From the NCBI GenBank assembly GCA_016205125.1, contig JACQJE010000007.1, positions 1 to 6,510 on the forward strand: DNA of 6,510 nt. Reading direction: 5' to 3'. Made by a program: the position numbers and the translations under genes. Positions 6,472 to 6,510 of the stretch are shown here, piece by piece (the first letter of the stretch is position 1; the number at the start of each line of letters is the position of its first letter). Source of the DNA: Deltaproteobacteria bacterium (GTDB lineage Bacteria > Bdellovibrionota > O2-12-FULL-43-9 > JACQJE01). The notes below the pieces were generated by a model that was given only the letters and a program-made list of their open reading frames with translations, was not told where the DNA came from and did no database searches.

Positions 6472-6510
6472 AGAGAAAAGCAACCGCGAGAAAAAGAATA
6501 AAAATTAATA
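6434..6510 (-). CDS. nuoA: NADH-quinone oxidoreductase subunit A (NuoA), C-terminal fragment
   Basis: A frame different from nuoH enters from the right edge and reads 24 complete codons to a TAA at 6434-6436. It encodes a hydrophobic helix (LIFILFLAVAFLYV) followed by WRKGALEWRD and the stop. A last helix followed by a basic residue and GALEW or GALDW is the characteristic end of NuoA (ND3/NdhC family); E. coli NuoA has VRIGALDW in the same place. The rest of the protein (about 120 residues in the family) lies outside the window. NuoA is a three-helix subunit next to NuoH that helps form the quinone-chamber junction with the peripheral arm, so finding it directly before nuoH makes sense. The fragment is short, but motif, frame, stop position and context agree. 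Confidence 0.85.
   Translation of the reverse strand, partial: LIFILFLAVAFLYVWRKGALEWRD
6439..6444 (-). promoter_or_regulatory. Shine-Dalgarno-like GGAGGG near the nuoH start
   Basis: GGAGGG lies at the very end of nuoA, just before its stop. It is 6 nt before an in-frame CTG (6432) and immediately before an in-frame ATT (6438). No in-frame ATG, GTG or TTG lies at a normal distance downstream. It may be the real nuoH ribosome binding site with a rare start codon, or it may be a chance result of the Glu-Trp-Arg codons of nuoA. I cannot decide between these from the sequence. Confidence 0.35.

Larger units (their letters stand above)
1..6510 (-). other. Complex I membrane-arm operon (nuoA-H-J-K-L-M-N), both ends cut
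   Basis: Seven consecutive genes on one strand overlap or nearly touch (4-nt overlaps at H/J, L/M and M/N, 22 nt at J/K, a 3-nt gap at K/L, and nuoA ending inside nuoH). This is the signature of one polycistronic transcript with coupled translation. All seven products are the integral membrane subunits of NDH-1. None of the hydrophilic subunits (NuoB, C, D, E, F, G, I) is present. No promoter lies inside the window; it should be upstream of nuoA, beyond the right edge. No terminator is seen; it should lie beyond nuoN, past the left edge. The operon reading is an inference from spacing, and I consider it very safe. Confidence 0.93.

Noticed and set aside
1..6510. A search for tRNA, rRNA, CRISPR repeats, insertion-sequence ends, toxin-antitoxin pairs or a cryptic defence system.
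   Set aside because: Only 3 bases of the window lie outside nuo coding sequence, and no direct or inverted repeats with the required structure were noticed.

Overview
The window is a stretch of one long operon on the minus strand that encodes the membrane arm of respiratory complex I (type I NADH:quinone oxidoreductase, NDH-1). In transcription order, right to left, it holds the 3' end of nuoA (cut by the right edge), nuoH, nuoJ, nuoK, nuoL, nuoM and the first two thirds of nuoN (cut by the left edge). The identities rest on strong family motifs and on conserved charged residues at the expected positions. No RNA gene, mobile element, CRISPR array or repeat family is visible. The plus-strand reading frames are antisense shadows of the nuo genes.

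Layout: nuoA ends at 6434, inside the 5' part of the nuoH frame. nuoH and nuoJ share an ATGA overlap (5356-5359). nuoJ and nuoK overlap by 22 nt (4799-4820). nuoK and nuoL are separated by only 3 nt. nuoL and nuoM share ATGA (2550-2553), and nuoM and nuoN share ATGA (1018-1021). These 3 nt are the only non-coding bases, so no internal promoter or terminator is expected or seen. The genes are probably co-transcribed and translationally coupled.

Function: NuoL, NuoM and NuoN are the three antiporter-like proton-pumping subunits. NuoH, NuoA, NuoJ and NuoK form the proximal part of the membrane arm, which holds the quinone-chamber entrance and the E-channel and links quinone reduction to pumping. 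The Glu and Lys residues of the pumping pathway that I could check are present, so the arm looks functional.

The notable point is what is absent. The visible order is A-H-J-K-L-M-N, exactly the seven hydrophobic subunits. The peripheral-arm genes B, C, D, E, F and G that often lie between nuoA and nuoH are missing, and so is nuoI, which commonly lies between nuoH and nuoJ. They must be encoded elsewhere, or the arm docks to a different electron-input module. The sequence cannot tell which.

Organism: a bacterium with roughly balanced base composition and tightly packed genes, using complex I. I cannot assign a phylum with confidence. Nothing here amounts to a previously undescribed system. 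The leads worth following are the membrane-only gene set and the uncertain nuoH start.
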